Shown: piece by piece, positions 51,504 through 60,556 of the stretch | How the letters are laid out: each line of letters opens with the position of its first letter | Numbering within the stretch: position 1 is the first letter of the stretch | Assembly (NCBI RefSeq): GCF_013141695.1 | Contig: NZ_WHNY01000005.1 | Span: 186,001-250,000, forward strand | Source: Paenibacillus plantarum | GTDB lineage: Bacteria > Bacillota > Bacilli > Paenibacillales > NBRC-103111 | DNA length: 64,000 bases | Reading direction: 5' to 3' | Notes under the pieces: generated by a model | Seen by the model: only the letters and a program-made list of their open reading frames with translations | Told to the model about the DNA's origin: nothing | Database searches by the model: none | Position numbers and translations under genes: made by a program

Positions 51504-53154
51504 GTGGAATTTAATATTTGTAAAATTGTAACTAGCAGAGAAAATTACATAGAGTTTTTACAAGAGAAGGATATGCGTAGAATTGGCCAACCGCAAATAT
51601 ATATTAGTCGCAAACTTGTTAGTGACCAAGAAGTAGTTGCTCAAATTACAACTGATTTTTTCTTTAAGACAGATTCAGAAGAAGTGGAGATTGAATGGAT
51701 AAATTATTGGGGTGCTTTTTTTGGAGATGGCTCAAATAGAACAAAAACTGTTGAATCTACTTTCGGCATGATTATTATTCAACTGGATGATATTCTTTAT
51801 GCGGTATCCCTAGGAAGAGCGCATAGTTATGCTAGTAGTTTATCAGATATGGACTTTGGATTTGATATTGCAGAGGTAATCCATGATGAAGATTCAATTG
51901 AGGTTAAGGCTGCAAAGTTTTTTAAGCAATCAAAAAATAAGTCTTTAACTCAATATAACAGAAACTCGTTTGTTACATCTGAAATAGGTGAAAGTCATGA
52001 GTTTTTGATTAGCAATATAACGTTAGATGCAAAATATTCTAATTTTCTTTTATACAAGTATGACGATAAGATGAAGTTTGGGTCATCTGTAAAGTTTGAA
52101 GCCAGCGCATACCAGGCCAGGGGATATTTTAGAGATTGTACATGAACTACATTACATTTCGTTACACGAAGAAAAGTCTGGTAAATTGCCGAGAATGTAC
52201 TTTATAAAAAATAATGAAGATAATCAACCTGTGTTAGCAGATTTGAACAAAGAATTACTTGTGTCTGTAAAGGCAAACGATTCAAAAGTTTCGCTTGCTT
52301 ACTTCATAGAAGATGATGGCGACATATTAATTGAACCCACTAAAGATGATGAAGTGGAAATTGTATATTCTAAAAGCTATACACTTGAAAATTACACTAT
52401 AGAGTCAATCGCTAATAAACTTATTGAGATAGAATGTGAAGATATATCTAAAGTTTCAATAAGACCAAAATCCCATAAAGATAAGCAGGTTAATCTTGTT
52501 AGGGTATTAGATTTTAGCACTTACTATCGTAGTAAAAATTATTGTCTATTCAAAGGTAAATGGGCTATATTTAATAAATCTTATATAGAATTTATTAAAC
52601 GTGAAATTCTTAAGGTGAATGAAGTTGCAATCTACAACGAAGAATACCATCTTAATAATCTTGTTCTTGAAGAAGGAAGAAAGATTCAGGCTTCTGATAA
52701 AGATGCGTATGACCAAGTAACTTATGCAGAATATCCTTTCAATATTTTTTTGCACAATAAATTCAACTATTTCTTATTGGATAGGAAAAAAGGGCAACAG
52801 TATTATAAAAGTGTAGAATTTGCAGACCTATTCGAAGAAGAAGAGAAAATGTTAATACATGTGAAAATAGGGGATACAGCCGATTTGCGGTATTGCATTC
52901 AACAGTCGATTCATAGCGCTGAAATATTTAATACACAAAGTGATGCGTTAGAAGTCCATGGTATCGATAAGGTTAGGATAATTTCGATGCTGTTTGTATT
53001 AAGTTCACCAAGTGTTATATGTGAAGACGGGTCAATAAATTTTCTTAATAACAAATCAATATACTTCCAAATTGAAATAATCGAATGGTTAATTAAAGTA
53101 AGAACATTAGGCTACATTCCACAAATAATTACTGCAAAAGATCTTAGAACGTAA
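51504..53154 (+). pseudogene. DUF6119 (TIGR04141-type) gene split by a frameshift
   Basis: Two overlapping frames make one family protein. The first (GTG 51504, or TTG 51492, to TGA 52145) contains GAFFGDGSNRTKTVESTFG and DDILYAVSLGRAHSYASS, the usual start of TIGR04141 'sporadically distributed' proteins. The second, readable from about 52100 to 53154, continues PGDILEIVHELHYISLHEE and ends with LIHVKIGDTADLRYCIQQSI and SAEIF, the usual C-terminal part. The switch is one base within 52100-52135. Joined length is about 550 residues, as expected. These proteins occur patchily beside restriction and defence genes and on phages; their activity is not settled. A sequencing error would restore the gene, so its loss is not certain. 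Confidence 0.65.
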
Positions 53155-53317
53155 TCAAATCATAGAATCTGAAAGTGTGTAGAAGAACTTAATAACTTAT
53201 ATTGCAAAAGTGTTCTTTAGGCTGCATCTAGTTGAAAACACTCGGTTTACCGCTACAATTGATATATACAAAAATACCGTAATAATTGAATAGTAATTTA
53301 ATCACTTGAAGCACACC

Positions 53318-53457
53318 GTAGGTAACCGCGCGGTTACTTCCATCGACGGTATGACTGCCGACTGGGCGCGTTTCCATCGGATGTGCTGGAGAAAATCCCG
53401 GTTCATATCGTGAACGACATTAAGTCCAAACCGCCTGCTATAATCGAGTTGGAATAG
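53318..53457 (+). pseudogene. Relic of the 3' end of guaA (GMP synthase)
   Basis: VGNRAVTSIDGMTADWARF is read from 53318. After a one-base shift near 53371 it continues FPSDVLEKIPVHIVNDI, then KSKPPAIIELE with a stop at 53455-53457. This is the end of GMP synthase (normally DWAR.PYDVLEKI... SKPPATIEWE) with a frameshift and about ten residues deleted. The 3' end of guaA is a known integration point for genomic islands, which fits the position at the island's right border. Confidence 0.72.
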
Positions 53458-53577
53458 GCTGGGTCTGTAGATTTGTGCTTTGGGATTTAAGATTTAACGC
53501 TTCCGAATCATTAATAAGAGGGATCGGTTTGATAATGTAACTGAGATTTTGGAAGTTCGTAAAGTGACAAGTCGTCA

Positions 53578-53862
53578 GACTTCCATCAATTTGTAAGTAG
53601 TTTTTCAAAACTAATTTGTAATTTAAACAATTTAGGCCGAAATCTATTTCAAAACTTTATTTGTCATTATGATTTTCACGAAAAGGTCAGCAAACTCTTG
53701 TGTTTGCTGACTTTTTACATTTCAAAACCAATTTGTCATCCAACACACCTGTCGGGTGACAAATAAGTTTTGAAGTAGACAATAAAGTTTTGAAGTGACA
53801 AATAAAGTTCTGAAGTAACAAATAAAGTTTTGAAGTAACAAACATAGTTTTGAAGTATACAA
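53578..53862. repeat. Array of about nine copies of a 20-bp repeat in two orientations
   Basis: Five close-packed copies of GACAAATAAAGTTTTGAAG lie at 53758-53777, 53778-53796, 53797-53817, 53818-53837 and 53838-53857. To their left are three or four spaced copies in the opposite orientation (TTCAAAACTTTATTTGTCA): 53721-53738, 53648-53666, 53604-53620 and a poor one at 53578-53596. The array ends TATACA at 53862. Spaced sites on one side and packed sites on the other are typical of TnsB-binding ends of Tn7-like elements. Confidence 0.75.
53686..53717 (+). terminator. Rho-independent terminator inside the repeat region
   Basis: GTCAGCAAAC (53686-53695) pairs with GTTTGCTGAC (53702-53711), followed by TTTTT. 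Confidence 0.85.
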
Positions 53863-53919
53863 TACGTTCCGTTGGTGGCGAGATTATACAGTAAGAAATT
53901 GTCCTTATTAGTCAGCAGT

Positions 53920-53955
53920 TGCGTTCACTCTATTGGGTGAGCGCATATTTTATTT
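53920..53955 (+). terminator. Rho-independent terminator to the right of the array
   Basis: TGCGTTCACTC (53920-53930) pairs with GGGTGAGCGCA (53935-53945) with two wobble pairs, followed by TATTTTATTT. Confidence 0.72.
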
Positions 53956-54314
53956 AGTAGTAGTTGAATTGGTTTGGCGCCCCTATCCAATTATTATTAA
54001 GGAGCTCATCTATTCTCTCTTCACAGCCGCCGCCGCAAATACGACTTCAAAATAATACCTTATTTGGGAATTATAATAAAATACTGGAAGAATACACTAT
54101 ACTGTATATTTGACAATATTTTAAACGACGAAGAAAGATCTCTTGCTAATACTGTGTTTTTCTTACAATGGGAAGGTATTCACCTTTTGAATAATAAAGA
54201 AAATATGTTGATGTTGGAAATATGTTTATAGGGTAATCATTGAGATTTTATGTGAACTGAATATAAAGACTTTATAAAGACTCTGGACCTTATTTAATGC
54301 ATATGACGACTTCT
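53956..54314. other. Intergenic stretch before the second transport cluster
   Basis: No intact gene. On the minus strand a 15-codon tail (RYYFEVVFAAAAVKRE then stop, around 54010-54065) looks like the end of a lost gene. GGAAATATGTTTA near 54216 resembles half of the regional promoter motif but has no partner repeat. Confidence 0.4.
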
Positions 54315-54327
54315 TCTATGCTACAAT
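54315..54327 (+). promoter_or_regulatory. Extended -10 promoter of the second YesS-like gene
   Basis: TATGCTACAAT has the TG-n extension directly before TACAAT (54322-54327). No -35 is evident at 17 bp, as expected for extended -10 promoters. Confidence 0.5.
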
Positions 54328-54367
54328 GAACACAGGCATGGTACTACTGGATGAAAGGACTAAAGCG

Positions 54368-56665
54368 ATGAGAATAATGGAGCGAAAAAGGTCCGTAAAA
54401 AATAAGTTTTTAGTTTCATATCTCATAATTTTAATTCTACCTTTGTTGCTGCTTGGAACGTGGGGCTATTGGTGGATGAGTACAGTTATCAAGGAGCAGA
54501 CGGAAAAATTTTACATCAGCACGCTGAAGCAGGTCATTGATTCGATGGATAACAGCTTTCAGGGCATGAATGCGATGACCCAGACGTTATCCGAATCGCC
54601 TTGGGTACAGCGAATCGCTGCCATGGAAGGAAGCAACATCGATTATAGTCGTGTCACGCAAGAGCAACTGGCCGACTATGCAACCTACTTACAAAACTAC
54701 CAGTCGATTAATACGATGATAGAGCGGATCGCTATTATTTTTAATACGAAAAAGCAAGTGCTGACCTCGAAGGGTTTGGACTCTTTCGATTGGTTTTTTA
54801 CGAAAGATTATGCGTATGCGAACATGACTGTGGCTGAATGGGAGAAGTCCGTTTCGCAATATACGAGCGGTCAAATTTTAAGTGCGCGGCGTTTGAGCAG
54901 CTACGAACGGATAGATAATGTGGTAAGTTACGTCAAAACGATTCCGACATTACTGGATCAAACCCCGAGAGCAACCATCTTAATCGGCATCAAAGAAAGC
55001 CGTATTAAAGAACAGCTTAACAATACGTTTCAGCTGCCAGGTTCCTCGATTTACATTATGAACGGGCCTGATTCTTTCCTTACTGGCCAGAACATGCAGG
55101 AAAGCATTCAGAGAAAATTGGAATACAAGACAGATAAGAAAGTCGTTGTGGAGCAGCTCACGATGGACGATGGAAGCGCTTCCTACGCATTTTACGCTCC
55201 ATCCAAGTTTAATGATTGGTATTACATTACAGTTGTGCCTAAAGCCGTCGTGCTGGATAAAGTGAATTATTTTAATTATGCAACGTGGATTTTGATCGCA
55301 TTGATTCTCGTTTCCGGCATCATAGCCTCCTACTTCATGGCGTTTAACAATTATCGTCCAATACGAAGATTAATTGACAACGTTCAGGGAGAGCTAATTA
55401 GCGGTCAAAGAAAAGATGGTAAAGGTACTGCCAAATCCTACTATGAGTACGATGTCATTAAGTCGACGTTCGATCAAATGAAGTTGACTCGCCAAGAGTT
55501 GGAGAGCAAAGTGAACGATTATTTGCCGATGGCGGTCTATTCTTTGTTCATCAAACTGCTTTATAACACGTTAAGCTCTGACCAAATCGAGTACACGATG
55601 CGAATGATGCACATTGGAAACCGGAACAATAACTGGACAGTAGCTGTTATTTATTTGCCGAACGCTCAGGCGGATACGACGAACCTGCGGCAAAAAATTT
55701 CACAATGGACAGCTGCAGAAGGGGAAGAACTCTATATTATCGAGTTGGAAAACGGCCGGTTTGCTGTTGTCGTGAATACCGACAATGGGGACGAGATGAG
55801 GAACGCATTAAAGGAAATTAAGAAAAAAGTGTTCGCGAATGAATCTTGGGCTGGAATTGTTACAGGAATCGGGAGTCCGTATAGCGGGCTTGAAGGAATA
55901 AGCGCTTCTTATAGGGAAGCTGTAATCGTTATTAACCACACACTAGTCACGTCGGATAATTCGGAAGCCGTGCTTTCATTTAACGACATTTCCAGCAATA
56001 ACGAACTCCGCTATTGGTTCCCGGCTGAAAAGCAACAAGAACTCCAGCATCGTCTTCGAATGGGCGACTTTGATAAAGTCGAGCCCATTCTCGACCAACT
56101 GCTCCGAGCTAATTTTGAACATCCGTCTTTCGGCGCCTTGCCAGCCCAATGTCTATTATACGATCTCATCTCGACGGCATTAAAGGTGCCGGAGAGTCAA
56201 GGGATGGGGAAAATGGTGCTGAATGACGAAGGACAATTCCCAGTAATAAGTACAGTCAACGAAATCAAAGCCTACGTCTATCAGCTGTACAAAGAGATCT
56301 GTACGATGTTTAAAGAGAGAAGAAAGCTGGAGTCGGCTAAGGCACATCAAGATATTCTTGATTATATAGACCTTCATTATTGCTTCAGTGAATTTTCGTT
56401 AAATGCGTTGGCCGAGCATTTCGGTATGTCCGCGTCCCAGATGAGCAAGTTATTCAAGGAATTGACTGGCATGACCTTCGTCGATTATCTTACGAAGAAA
56501 AGAATTACTACCGCCAAATCATTCATGGCAGCAAACGAGCTTACGCTGGAGGAGCTTGGCAAAAAAGTGGGGTATGAGAACACGTTGACGTTCAGAAGAG
56601 CATTTAAAAAAGTAGAAGGTGTGAATCCGAGCGAATTCAGAGACATGTCGGACGAGTCACAGTAG
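54368..56665 (+). CDS. Membrane-spanning AraC-family regulator, second YesS-like protein
   Basis: 765 residues from the ATG at 54368 with AAAGGA about 9 bases upstream. A frame start at 54326 overlaps the -10 box and is rejected. Membrane segment one is at about 15-38 (FLVSYLIILILPLLLLGTW), the sensor at about 40-305, and segment two at about 310-332 (TWILIALILVSGIIASYFMA). The C-terminal double HTH is FSLNALAEHFGMSASQMSKL and LTLEELGKKVGYENTLTFRR. It is followed, after a terminator, by a binding-protein and permease operon, which it presumably activates. It is only distantly similar to the 36.9-kb regulator, and the 36.9-kb promoter motif is not found here. Confidence 0.86.
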   Translation: MRIMERKRSVKNKFLVSYLIILILPLLLLGTWGYWWMSTVIKEQTEKFYISTLKQVIDSMDNSFQGMNAMTQTLSESPWVQRIAAMEGSNIDYSRVTQEQLADYATYLQNYQSINTMIERIAIIFNTKKQVLTSKGLDSFDWFFTKDYAYANMTVAEWEKSVSQYTSGQILSARRLSSYERIDNVVSYVKTIPTLLDQTPRATILIGIKESRIKEQLNNTFQLPGSSIYIMNGPDSFLTGQNMQESIQRKLEYKTDKKVVVEQLTMDDGSASYAFYAPSKFNDWYYITVVPKAVVLDKVNYFNYATWILIALILVSGIIASYFMAFNNYRPIRRLIDNVQGELISGQRKDGKGTAKSYYEYDVIKSTFDQMKLTRQELESKVNDYLPMAVYSLFIKLLYNTLSSDQIEYTMRMMHIGNRNNNWTVAVIYLPNAQADTTNLRQKISQWTAAEGEELYIIELENGRFAVVVNTDNGDEMRNALKEIKKKVFANESWAGIVTGIGSPYSGLEGISASYREAVIVINHTLVTSDNSEAVLSFNDISSNNELRYWFPAEKQQELQHRLRMGDFDKVEPILDQLLRANFEHPSFGALPAQCLLYDLISTALKVPESQGMGKMVLNDEGQFPVISTVNEIKAYVYQLYKEICTMFKERRKLESAKAHQDILDYIDLHYCFSEFSLNALAEHFGMSASQMSKLFKELTGMTFVDYLTKKRITTAKSFMAANELTLEELGKKVGYENTLTFRRAFKKVEGVNPSEFRDMSDESQ

Positions 56666-56701
56666 TTTACTTTCCTTGCGTTGCAAAGACCCCTCATTAA
56701 T

Positions 56702-56750
56702 CAAAGCCTGTAAAGATCGCCTTGCGACCTCTACAGGCTTTGATTTTATT
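56702..56750 (+). terminator. Rho-independent terminator after the regulator
   Basis: CAAAGCCTGTA (56702-56712) pairs perfectly with TACAGGCTTTG (56732-56742), followed by ATTTTATT. Confidence 0.82.
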
Positions 56751-57014
56751 CGTTTTGAAAAATATGAACGCTCCTGAAAAAAGTGATCCTTGCCTGCCAG
56801 CAAAAAACGATGGCTTGCATTCGAATTTGATTGCAGCTCTTTTTCAAAAATGATCCTAAACACAAATAATGATCGTTGTGATTTGTCGAAAGAAACTTTA
56901 AGTTAGATTATGCAAGCGCTATCTTAACTGGATTTCAGGTAGCAAATGCAAGAATGCCCTTATGTCCTTTAATTAAGGAGAGGGAAGCTAGTCATTCAAG
57001 GGAGGGTAAAAGTA
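56751..57014. other. Leader region of the second transport operon
   Basis: Apart from the cre-like site below and AGGGAGGGT before the start codon, I see no gene and no clear promoter boxes. Confidence 0.45.
56911..56924 (+). promoter_or_regulatory. cre-like catabolite control site before the second transport operon
   Basis: TGCAAGCGCTATCT fits TGNAANCGNTNWCA with one mismatch at the last base, about 90 bp upstream of the binding-protein start. Confidence 0.5.
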
Positions 57015-58634
57015 ATGGTTAAAAAATCGTCACTAAGTTTGCTTAGCAGCTGTGTCGTACTGAGTATCGTTATGTCCGGATGCAGCAGCGACAACAAAGA
57101 GAAGAAGGTAGTCACATCGGCACAACCTTCAACAGGTGCGTCAGAATGGAAGCTGCCTCTAACGGATTCGGGAGAGACGCTTCGTATCGCGACACTGGAT
57201 AATGAGGTGCCTGACTTATCGTTTACTACGGGCAACTATCCAGTTTTGCAGCAGATCGAGCAACGTACAGGTGTAAAATTGAAATGGGAAGTCAACAAAA
57301 CGGACTATGACACGGTGATGAGAACACGTATCGCTGCGGCTTCCAACTTACCAGACATTATCATGCTGCCGAAGGACGCGGATCCTCTCCAATTAAGTGA
57401 GAACAAAGTGATTTTGAAGTTGAATGATTTAATTGACCAGTACGCCCCTCATTTGAAAAAGTTTCTAAACGACAATCCGGACGTTCGCAAAGCGTTGACA
57501 GCGCCTGATGGTTCGATTACCTATCTGCCGGGAAGCGTAGACTTCTACGCCAATGATTATAATGTGCTTGGGCTGGCGTACCGTCAGGACTGGGTCCAGA
57601 AACTGGGTCTTTCCGAACCGAAGACGATCGATGATTGGCATACTGTGCTGAAAGCATTTAAGGAAAAGGACCCTAACGGTAACGGTAAAGACGACGAGGT
57701 ACCATTCGTTGCAGGCGGCATTGATGCGATCGGGTACTTCACTCAAGCTTATGGCATGGCACCTCGAAGTCAATGGTTCTCCGTAGATGCCAAAGGGAAA
57801 GTCGAATACTCGTGGACATCTCCGAAGGCAAAGCAATTTTTAACTGAAATGAATAAGTGGTGGAAGGAAGGTTTGATCGATCAAGGCATGATGACTGCCC
57901 ACTATGACAAGGCGAAAGCGTATGTAGTCAGCAATATCGGGGGAGCGACAAGTGGATGGGCAAACCGCAACGATGAGAACAACAAGTCGATGCAAGGCAG
58001 CTATCCCGGCGCCAACTGGGTGCTGGCGATGCCGCCGAAAGGCCCGGAAGGCGATCAGGCCTATGAAGTCGATTATCCAGTGAAGGACAACAAATTCTCA
58101 ATAACAAAGGAAGCTAAAAATCCGAAACTGGCGATTGAGTGGCTGGATTACATCTTTGCTAGCGATGAAGGCAAGCAACTCTTCAACTTCGGCGTCGAAG
58201 GCACGAACTACTCGCTCGTGAACGGCAAGCCCGTGTTGAACGGAACGATTCTCAAAAACGAAAAGTATCCTAACCCATCCGTTGCTTTGGCGGCATTAGG
58301 TGCATCACGACTTCCAAAGATAGTCATGAAGGAAGCGAAAGATCAATTCCAAGCAGCACTGTCTACGTCGGATTCGATCAAACTGGTGCAAAATACGAAG
58401 CCGTTTTATAAGTTTGTGTTCCCGCCAGTCATCAGCACGTCAGCTGAGTCGAATGCGATTACCTCAAAAATGGCGGATATCATGACGTATAGCAATGAAA
58501 TGCAAGTGAAATTCATCATGGGGGCGGAACCGCTTTCGAATTACGATAAGTTTGTGGAGAAACTGAAAGCAATGGGAATCGATGACGTTGTGAAAATCAA
58601 GCAGCAGCAATACGATCGGTGGAAGCAAAACTAA
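57015..58634 (+). CDS. Extracellular sugar-binding lipoprotein, LplA type (second system)
   Basis: 539 residues. The lipoprotein signal ends VMSGC with Cys23. The binding domain starts near residue 50 (LRIATLDNEVPDLSFTTGNY) and contains RIAAASNLPDIIMLPKDADP, LAYRQDWVQKLGLSEPKT, KEKDPNGNGKDDEVPF and the C-terminal MGAEPLSNYDKFVEKLKAMG. The calcium-loop-like DPNGNGKDD is usual in this group. It is first in its operon, with permeases following after 29 bp. The substrate is probably another pectin-derived oligosaccharide, given the beta-helix hydrolase and LplD-like gene downstream. Confidence 0.9.
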   Translation: MVKKSSLSLLSSCVVLSIVMSGCSSDNKEKKVVTSAQPSTGASEWKLPLTDSGETLRIATLDNEVPDLSFTTGNYPVLQQIEQRTGVKLKWEVNKTDYDTVMRTRIAAASNLPDIIMLPKDADPLQLSENKVILKLNDLIDQYAPHLKKFLNDNPDVRKALTAPDGSITYLPGSVDFYANDYNVLGLAYRQDWVQKLGLSEPKTIDDWHTVLKAFKEKDPNGNGKDDEVPFVAGGIDAIGYFTQAYGMAPRSQWFSVDAKGKVEYSWTSPKAKQFLTEMNKWWKEGLIDQGMMTAHYDKAKAYVVSNIGGATSGWANRNDENNKSMQGSYPGANWVLAMPPKGPEGDQAYEVDYPVKDNKFSITKEAKNPKLAIEWLDYIFASDEGKQLFNFGVEGTNYSLVNGKPVLNGTILKNEKYPNPSVALAALGASRLPKIVMKEAKDQFQAALSTSDSIKLVQNTKPFYKFVFPPVISTSAESNAITSKMADIMTYSNEMQVKFIMGAEPLSNYDKFVEKLKAMGIDDVVKIKQQQYDRWKQN

Positions 58635-58663
58635 TTACATGCGGCCTTTGGAAGGAGCGCTTT

Positions 58664-59620
58664 ATGAAAATGGATGCGATTACAGGCGCGCAAGCCAAAC
58701 ATGGCCAAACGAAAACAGCAAAATGGGTGACGCACTTCTCGAAAAACAAATATCTGTATGCTTTGCTGCTCCCAGGAACGATTTATTTGCTGATTTTTGA
58801 TTATATCCCGTTGGCCGGTTTAGTTCTGGCATTTAAGGACTTCTCCCCAGGAGATTCATTCTTCGGCGGTGAATGGGTCGGTTTGAAATGGTTTAATGAG
58901 TTTTTTAATTCTATTTATTTTTTCCGTTTACTTAAAAATACGATCCTCCTGCACCTTTACGACCTGTTGTGGGGGTTCCCGATTCCAATTGTTTTTGCTT
59001 TGCTCTTGCATGAGCTTAGGCGGCAGTATTTCAAGCGGTTCGTGCAGACGGTCAGTTACTTTCCGCATTTTATATCGACAGTGATTATCGCGGGATTGAT
59101 TGTCAATTTCCTGTCGCCTACGGATGGCATTATTACACGCCTCATCCATGCGTTGACGGGAAGTGAGACGAATCTGCTGGGAGATCAGGGCTGGTTCCGT
59201 ACCATTTATGTCATATCGAATGTTTGGGCCAGCTTCGGTTGGAACTCTATCATTTATTTGGCCGCTTTGACGGCGGTCGACGTTCACCTTTACGAAGCGG
59301 CCGATATGGAAGGCGCAGGACGTTGGAAGAAGATGACCAGCATTACGCTGCCTTCTATTATGCCGACGATCGTGACGCTGCTAATTTTGAACATGGGGAA
59401 GCTGCTCAGCGTCGGTTATGAGAAAATCATTCTGCTTTATAATCCGGGGACATATGAGACGGCGGATGTCATCTCTACATATGTGTATCGGCGCGGTCTG
59501 CTCGGAGCCGATTACAGCTTCGGTGTAGCCGTTGGTTTGTTCAACTCGGTCGCAAGTTTCCTGATTTTAATCCTCATCAACTATATCAGCAAACGAGTCA
59601 ATAATGTATCACTGTGGTAA
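58664..59620 (+). CDS. ABC sugar transporter permease, LplB type (second system)
   Basis: 318 residues from the ATG at 58664 with GGAAGGAG 6 bases upstream; the frame start at 58619 lies inside the previous gene. Six membrane segments are present, first at YALLLPGTIYLLIFDYIPL. The EAA loop is EAADMEGAGRWKKMTSITLP. It pairs with the next permease, 13 bp downstream. No ATPase gene is in the operon. Confidence 0.9.
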   Translation: MKMDAITGAQAKHGQTKTAKWVTHFSKNKYLYALLLPGTIYLLIFDYIPLAGLVLAFKDFSPGDSFFGGEWVGLKWFNEFFNSIYFFRLLKNTILLHLYDLLWGFPIPIVFALLLHELRRQYFKRFVQTVSYFPHFISTVIIAGLIVNFLSPTDGIITRLIHALTGSETNLLGDQGWFRTIYVISNVWASFGWNSIIYLAALTAVDVHLYEAADMEGAGRWKKMTSITLPSIMPTIVTLLILNMGKLLSVGYEKIILLYNPGTYETADVISTYVYRRGLLGADYSFGVAVGLFNSVASFLILILINYISKRVNNVSLW

Positions 59621-59633
59621 AGGAGCATCACGT

Positions 59634-60512
59634 ATGTCACGAAATGCAAGCCGAATTGGATGGGTGGAAGGCGTCATTATCCTGGTATTGTGTATCCTGG
59701 CGCTTGTGACGGCGTATCCATTTATTTATGTCGCCAGCATGTCGCTCAGCGATCCAAAGGCCGTCATCGAGTTGAAGGTATGGTTATGGCCGAAAGGTTT
59801 TTCGCTCGAGGCGTACGGTTTAATCTTTGAAAATTCTCGTATCTGGGTGAGTTATTATAACACAATTTGGTATACGGTCGTCGGCACGGCACTGAATATC
59901 TTTTTGACGCTTACTTTCGCTTACCCGCTATCGAGAAAAGACTTTTCCGCCCGTGGCATTTTTATGATTTTGCTGGCCGTTACGATGTTTTTTAACGGCG
60001 GGCTAATTACAAACTTTCTGTTGATTCAAAAGTTAGGGCTCTACAACACCCGCTGGGCGATCGTGCTTCCCGGCGCAATGGGTGCGATGAACGTGATCAT
60101 GGCGCGCGTCTTTTTCCAAACGTCCATCCCGGATAGTCTTACGGAGGCCGCCAAAATCGATGGGGCTACCGACATTAAAATATTGATGCGAATTGTGGTT
60201 CCGTTGTCGCTGCCCATTATTAGCGTTGTAGCGATTTTCTCATCAGTCGGCTATTGGAACAACTACTTCAATGCCATGATTTATCTGATTGATAAAAATC
60301 TTCAGCCGTTACAAATCTACCTGATGGAAGTGCTCATTCAGAACAACGTCGATATCACTTCGGAATACAGCAGTTTCTCACAGCGGGAAGAACTGGCTAC
60401 CCAATTGAAATACTGCATTATTATGGTATCGATTATTCCCATTATGTGCTTCTATCCAATCCTTCAAAAGTACTTCGTTAAAGGCGCGATGATCGGCGCG
60501 CTTAAAGAGTAA
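59634..60512 (+). CDS. ABC sugar transporter permease, LplC type (second system)
   Basis: 292 residues from the ATG at 59634 with AAAGGAG upstream. LplC hallmarks are TMFFNGGLITNFLLIQKLG, the EAA loop in EAAKIDGATDIKILMRIVVP and the end YFVKGAMIGALKE. The beta-helix hydrolase gene follows after 44 bp in the same direction. Confidence 0.9.
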   Translation: MSRNASRIGWVEGVIILVLCILALVTAYPFIYVASMSLSDPKAVIELKVWLWPKGFSLEAYGLIFENSRIWVSYYNTIWYTVVGTALNIFLTLTFAYPLSRKDFSARGIFMILLAVTMFFNGGLITNFLLIQKLGLYNTRWAIVLPGAMGAMNVIMARVFFQTSIPDSLTEAAKIDGATDIKILMRIVVPLSLPIISVVAIFSSVGYWNNYFNAMIYLIDKNLQPLQIYLMEVLIQNNVDITSEYSSFSQREELATQLKYCIIMVSIIPIMCFYPILQKYFVKGAMIGALKE

Positions 60513-60556
60513 ATGCTTAACATGTCTGTCCATCTATCGTCATGGGAGGTATTCCT

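Noticed and set aside
53578-53862. Repeat array considered as a CRISPR array
   Set aside because: The copies are directly adjacent or unevenly spaced, occur in both orientations, and there are no uniform spacers or cas genes.
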